A DNA stretch of 64,000 nucleotides. Source: Arthrobacter sp. NicSoilB8. Lineage in GTDB: Bacteria; Actinomycetota; Actinomycetes; Actinomycetales; Micrococcaceae. The notes beneath the pieces are model-generated. The model worked only from the letters and a program-made list of their open reading frames with translations, had not been told where the DNA came from and did not search any database. Shown here piece by piece: positions 61,458 to 64,000 of the stretch. The DNA is taken from contig NZ_AP024655.1 in NCBI RefSeq assembly GCF_019977355.1, positions 3,224,001-3,288,000 on the forward strand, given 5' to 3'. The number at the start of each line of letters is the position of its first letter. Position 1 is the stretch's first letter. The position numbers and the translations under genes are program-made.

Positions 61458-63992
61458 CTAACGCACCAAGGTACGCAGCAGGCGGGCGCTCTGCCGGACG
61501 GACAGCCCGGGAAGGTAGGCCCGGCTCAGGGCGCGGCCCATGGCAGGCAATTGCAGCGGATCCTGGTAGTACAGGTAAAGCGTGCGGTATTCCGGCTTGA
61601 AGCGCGACTTGAAGGTTGCCAGCGAACGGAAGCCATAGACGGGTTCCAGGGCCCGGCCCACGACGTCGAGGATTCCGGCCAGCCCCTCCGGCCCCGCGCC
61701 GCGCACTTCGTCCCCGCGCTGATCGTTGCCGCGCAACACGTCCCCGGGCTGATCGTTGCCGGCGCGGTCCTTCGCCAGCGGCGAGCCGGAAAGCGAGATG
61801 ACCTCGACGGTGTTTTTGAGTTCCTGCACGGCCGAGGCGATGAGGAACTCCATGACGCCCGGAAAGGCGTCGCCACGCCGCCGCATGAAGTCCAGGGTCC
61901 AGCTCACCAGCCGGCCGTCCTCGTAGACCGGCAGCCAGCTCGTGACGCCCTGGACCCGTCCGGCGGCGTCCACCGCCAGACAGCAGAGCACTTCGTCGTC
62001 GTCGAGCTCGTCGATGCTGCCGAGCGTGAAGCCCATTTCCGGGACGTGCTTTTGGGCCGCCCACTCCTCGGAGACCTCGCTGAGCTGGGCCCGCAGCGGG
62101 GCCGGGAACTGGCTGTAGCGCCCCCAGACGGCACGGACACCGGTCTTTGCCGCACGGTTCAGCGCGGTGCGCACGTTTTGCCATTCCTTGCCCTTGAACT
62201 CCAGTTCGCGCACCGCGAGCCTGGTTTCCTGGGCTACCGCCACCCGGCGGAAACCGCGGGCCCGCAGCATCGGCCAGAGTTCGGCAGTGCAGGAGTAGAA
62301 GCACGGGATCAGCGCGTGTTCGGCGCAGTAGCGCATGAAGCCCGCCGCGGTCTCCTCATGGCCGGCGGCGGGTCCGAACGGGCCCGCCAGGGTGAGGGCC
62401 ACGTTGCCGTGCTGCTGATAGGCCACCCCGCCGCGCGCGCCGGGCGTGAACCAGTATTTGTTCGGTTCCCAGAGCGCCATCCAGGACAGGGAGTCGCCGC
62501 CCTGGCGGATGAGCTCACGGGCCGTGTCCCGCTCCCCCACGCCGGCGTCGGTACTGTTCAGCCCGGTACCGTGCAGCCGCCGCCGCAGGACCAGCCACAC
62601 CGCAGCCAGGGCGACACCCCAGAAGATGATGCCGGCATAGGCAAACAGAAACGCCTCCACGGCATTGCGGTTCTGGAAGAGCCGGCTGTAGGCGCCCGGG
62701 ATGGGCAGCGGCAGGTACTGCCGGGCCAGTTCAGCCGCGAGGCCCAGCGGTCCGCCGTCGCGGTCCATCCCGCCGGCCGTCAGCCACGCCACCGTGTAGG
62801 CCCCGGCGAGCCCCAGCCACGTGCCGCCCACCACCAGGCCCAGGATCCCCCGGGCCCGCGGAGTCGTCTCTACCCGGAACTGCCGCCGGTTCAGCCACAG
62901 CAGCACCACCAGCAGCAGCGGAACGGCCACGAGCGGCAGGACGTGGACGAAACCCGAACCCATCACGGCCGTGTGCGGCCGGTTGGGATAGTGCGGAATC
63001 CGGGCGAACAGGGCAAGGTAGACGGCGGCCAGGGCCGTCACCCCCAGCTGGACGATGATGGCGATTCGCAGGGCCAGGCGGCGGCCGTGCCGCATGCCGT
63101 CCGCGCAGATCAACAGCAGGACCACCGGCACCACTGCCAGAGCGAGGCTCAGCGGACCGGCGAGCCCGGCCCGGCCCGCCTCCAGGCAGCTGACGTCAAC
63201 GGTGCCGCCGCAGTTTTCCTCCAGCTGGCTCAGCGTGGGCAGCGGATTGAGCACGACGTCGCGCAGCAGGGCCAGGGGCCCGGTGGGGGTGCTGACAACG
63301 GCAGTGAGGATCGGCCCCACCGCGAAGATGGCCACCGTGAGGGCCAGCAGGTTGCGCGTTTCCCGTCCCGTGGAACGGTGGCGGTGCAGGGTCCCCCGGT
63401 CGCCCTGGATCCACCAGCCGGCTGCCAGGCCGGCCAGGGCGCCGGCGAGCCCGACCACCGTCTCAGCGTGCCCCACGTAGAGCACCAGCAGCAGGGACGC
63501 CGAGACGATGGCGGTCCGCAGGCGCCGCTGCCACAGCGTCGGCAGCAGCCCGCTGGCGGCCAAGGCCACGGCGAGGACAGCCGCGTAGGGGCCGATCAGC
63601 CGGGCATTGACCATCAGGCCGAGCCAGCCGTCGCCCACGTATCGGGCCACCTGGGTGATGAGCAGGAACAGCGTTACGGCCGCGAACTGGCCCGCGAAGA
63701 AGAACACGGCCGTCCGCAGCGTGCCCAGGTGCCGTTCGGCGAGGCCCAGGAGCAGCAGGATCATGAGCGAGGCCGCCAGGTAGGCGAGCAGGTTGGTGGC
63801 GAAGAACAGGGAGGTGAACAGCGACCACCAGTGCCCTGCCCTCAGCGCCGGAGCGGTGACAGAGGCGATGGGCAGCAGGGCGTTCGGCGGTCCGGAGAGG
63901 AAGCTGCCTGTCACTGCCCCGGCGATCAGGAAGACTGCCAGGACCGCCAGCGTGAAAGGTACGGCACGGAAGTGTGCCAGCATCTGCCGCAT
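61458..63992 (-). CDS. Rhomboid-like membrane protein fused to DUF2156 (MprF-like synthetase) domain
   Basis: 844 residues, possibly longer at the N-terminus because the frame is still open at the window's right end. The N-terminal half has about ten helices, the first six resembling rhomboid family topology (GHWWSLFTSLFFATNLLAY) but with no Gly-x-Ser-Gly nucleophile visible. The C-terminal half (about 500-844) is a DUF2156 / MprF C-terminal GNAT-like domain, as in lysylphosphatidylglycerol synthetases. This suggests aminoacylation or flipping of membrane lipids and cationic-peptide resistance. Substrate unknown. A GNDQ-type repeat lies at about 740-760. Confidence 0.8.
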   Translation of the reverse strand: MRQMLAHFRAVPFTLAVLAVFLIAGAVTGSFLSGPPNALLPIASVTAPALRAGHWWSLFTSLFFATNLLAYLAASLMILLLLGLAERHLGTLRTAVFFFAGQFAAVTLFLLITQVARYVGDGWLGLMVNARLIGPYAAVLAVALAASGLLPTLWQRRLRTAIVSASLLLVLYVGHAETVVGLAGALAGLAAGWWIQGDRGTLHRHRSTGRETRNLLALTVAIFAVGPILTAVVSTPTGPLALLRDVVLNPLPTLSQLEENCGGTVDVSCLEAGRAGLAGPLSLALAVVPVVLLLICADGMRHGRRLALRIAIIVQLGVTALAAVYLALFARIPHYPNRPHTAVMGSGFVHVLPLVAVPLLLVVLLWLNRRQFRVETTPRARGILGLVVGGTWLGLAGAYTVAWLTAGGMDRDGGPLGLAAELARQYLPLPIPGAYSRLFQNRNAVEAFLFAYAGIIFWGVALAAVWLVLRRRLHGTGLNSTDAGVGERDTARELIRQGGDSLSWMALWEPNKYWFTPGARGGVAYQQHGNVALTLAGPFGPAAGHEETAAGFMRYCAEHALIPCFYSCTAELWPMLRARGFRRVAVAQETRLAVRELEFKGKEWQNVRTALNRAAKTGVRAVWGRYSQFPAPLRAQLSEVSEEWAAQKHVPEMGFTLGSIDELDDDEVLCCLAVDAAGRVQGVTSWLPVYEDGRLVSWTLDFMRRRGDAFPGVMEFLIASAVQELKNTVEVISLSGSPLAKDRAGNDQPGDVLRGNDQRGDEVRGAGPEGLAGILDVVGRALEPVYGFRSLATFKSRFKPEYRTLYLYYQDPLQLPAMGRALSRAYLPGLSVRQSARLLRTLVR

Positions 63993-64000
63993 GCCGTGCT

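Overview
The window is dense, high-GC DNA from an actinobacterium. The best guess is Micrococcaceae (Arthrobacter or Pseudarthrobacter type). Reasons: strong G/C bias at third codon positions, frequent GTG starts with GTGA/ATGA gene overlaps, several starts placed just after a -10-like hexamer (leaderless style), a NucS-type mismatch endonuclease, a mycothiol-dependent DinB-type protein, and the order rdgB-rph-MBL-murI / DUF2017-clpS / pncB-pncA. The family placement is inference. I saw no rRNA, tRNA, transposase, integrase, phage module or CRISPR array. It reads as ordinary chromosome with a few accessory and decaying loci.

Layout. 1-5.6 kb: the 5' part of ectB (ectoine pathway, running off the left edge), a secreted M28 aminopeptidase lipoprotein, an MFS transporter pseudogene with several lesions, and a flavin monooxygenase (LLM) plus MarR pair with an 18-bp perfect palindrome upstream. 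5.6-10.3 kb: a transglutaminase-like protein, a lipoprotein, an M20 peptidase, a DUF1684 protein and a GtrA protein. 10.3-16.7 kb: an NAD de novo operon nrtR-nadA-nadB-nadC-nifS on the minus strand, with a TAGTCA-AAA-TGACTA palindrome in front of nrtR. 16.8-19.5 kb: a DinB-like protein, then a divergent Lrp regulator and APC amino-acid transporter. 19.7-23.0 kb: a 2-oxoacid dehydrogenase operon (E1 alpha, E1 beta, a free-standing lipoyl domain, an alpha/beta hydrolase) without a classical E2 core. 23.0-27.5 kb: an MHS transporter and the hpaC-hpaB two-component aromatic hydroxylase, divergent from an IclR regulator with a 35-bp nested palindrome between them. 27.6-33.6 kb: an MFS exporter and sbcD-sbcC. 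33.6-38.8 kb: an aquaporin, two DUF202 proteins, an ADP-ribosylglycohydrolase, a DUF4395 protein and an exonuclease-BRCT protein. 39.0-46.8 kb: dedA, rdgB, rph, an MBL hydrolase, murI, DUF2017, clpS, pncB, pncA and a lipoprotein. 47-55 kb: a DEAD-like helicase, DUF3039, nagB, an ABC exporter pair, an old yellow enzyme and a CnoX-like thioredoxin/TPR protein. 55-64 kb: a large secreted/membrane protein, an AI-2E family permease, an alpha/beta hydrolase, a small zinc protein, nucS, cspA with a structured leader, and a rhomboid-like/DUF2156 membrane protein at the right edge.

Links between genes. NAD supply is covered twice: de novo (nadABC plus a cysteine desulfurase likely serving the NadA cluster, under NrtR) and salvage (pncB-pncA). 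hpaBC, the IclR regulator and the MHS carrier look like an aromatic-acid uptake and hydroxylation unit.

The most unusual signals are non-coding. A 66-nt palindromic element occurs three times, always at gene 3' ends, and twice supplies the last codons and stop of the gene. A different 61-nt palindrome lies between convergent genes. Short tandem repeats are common: in-frame 15- or 18-bp repeats in at least five proteins and 14-19-bp repeats in at least five gaps.
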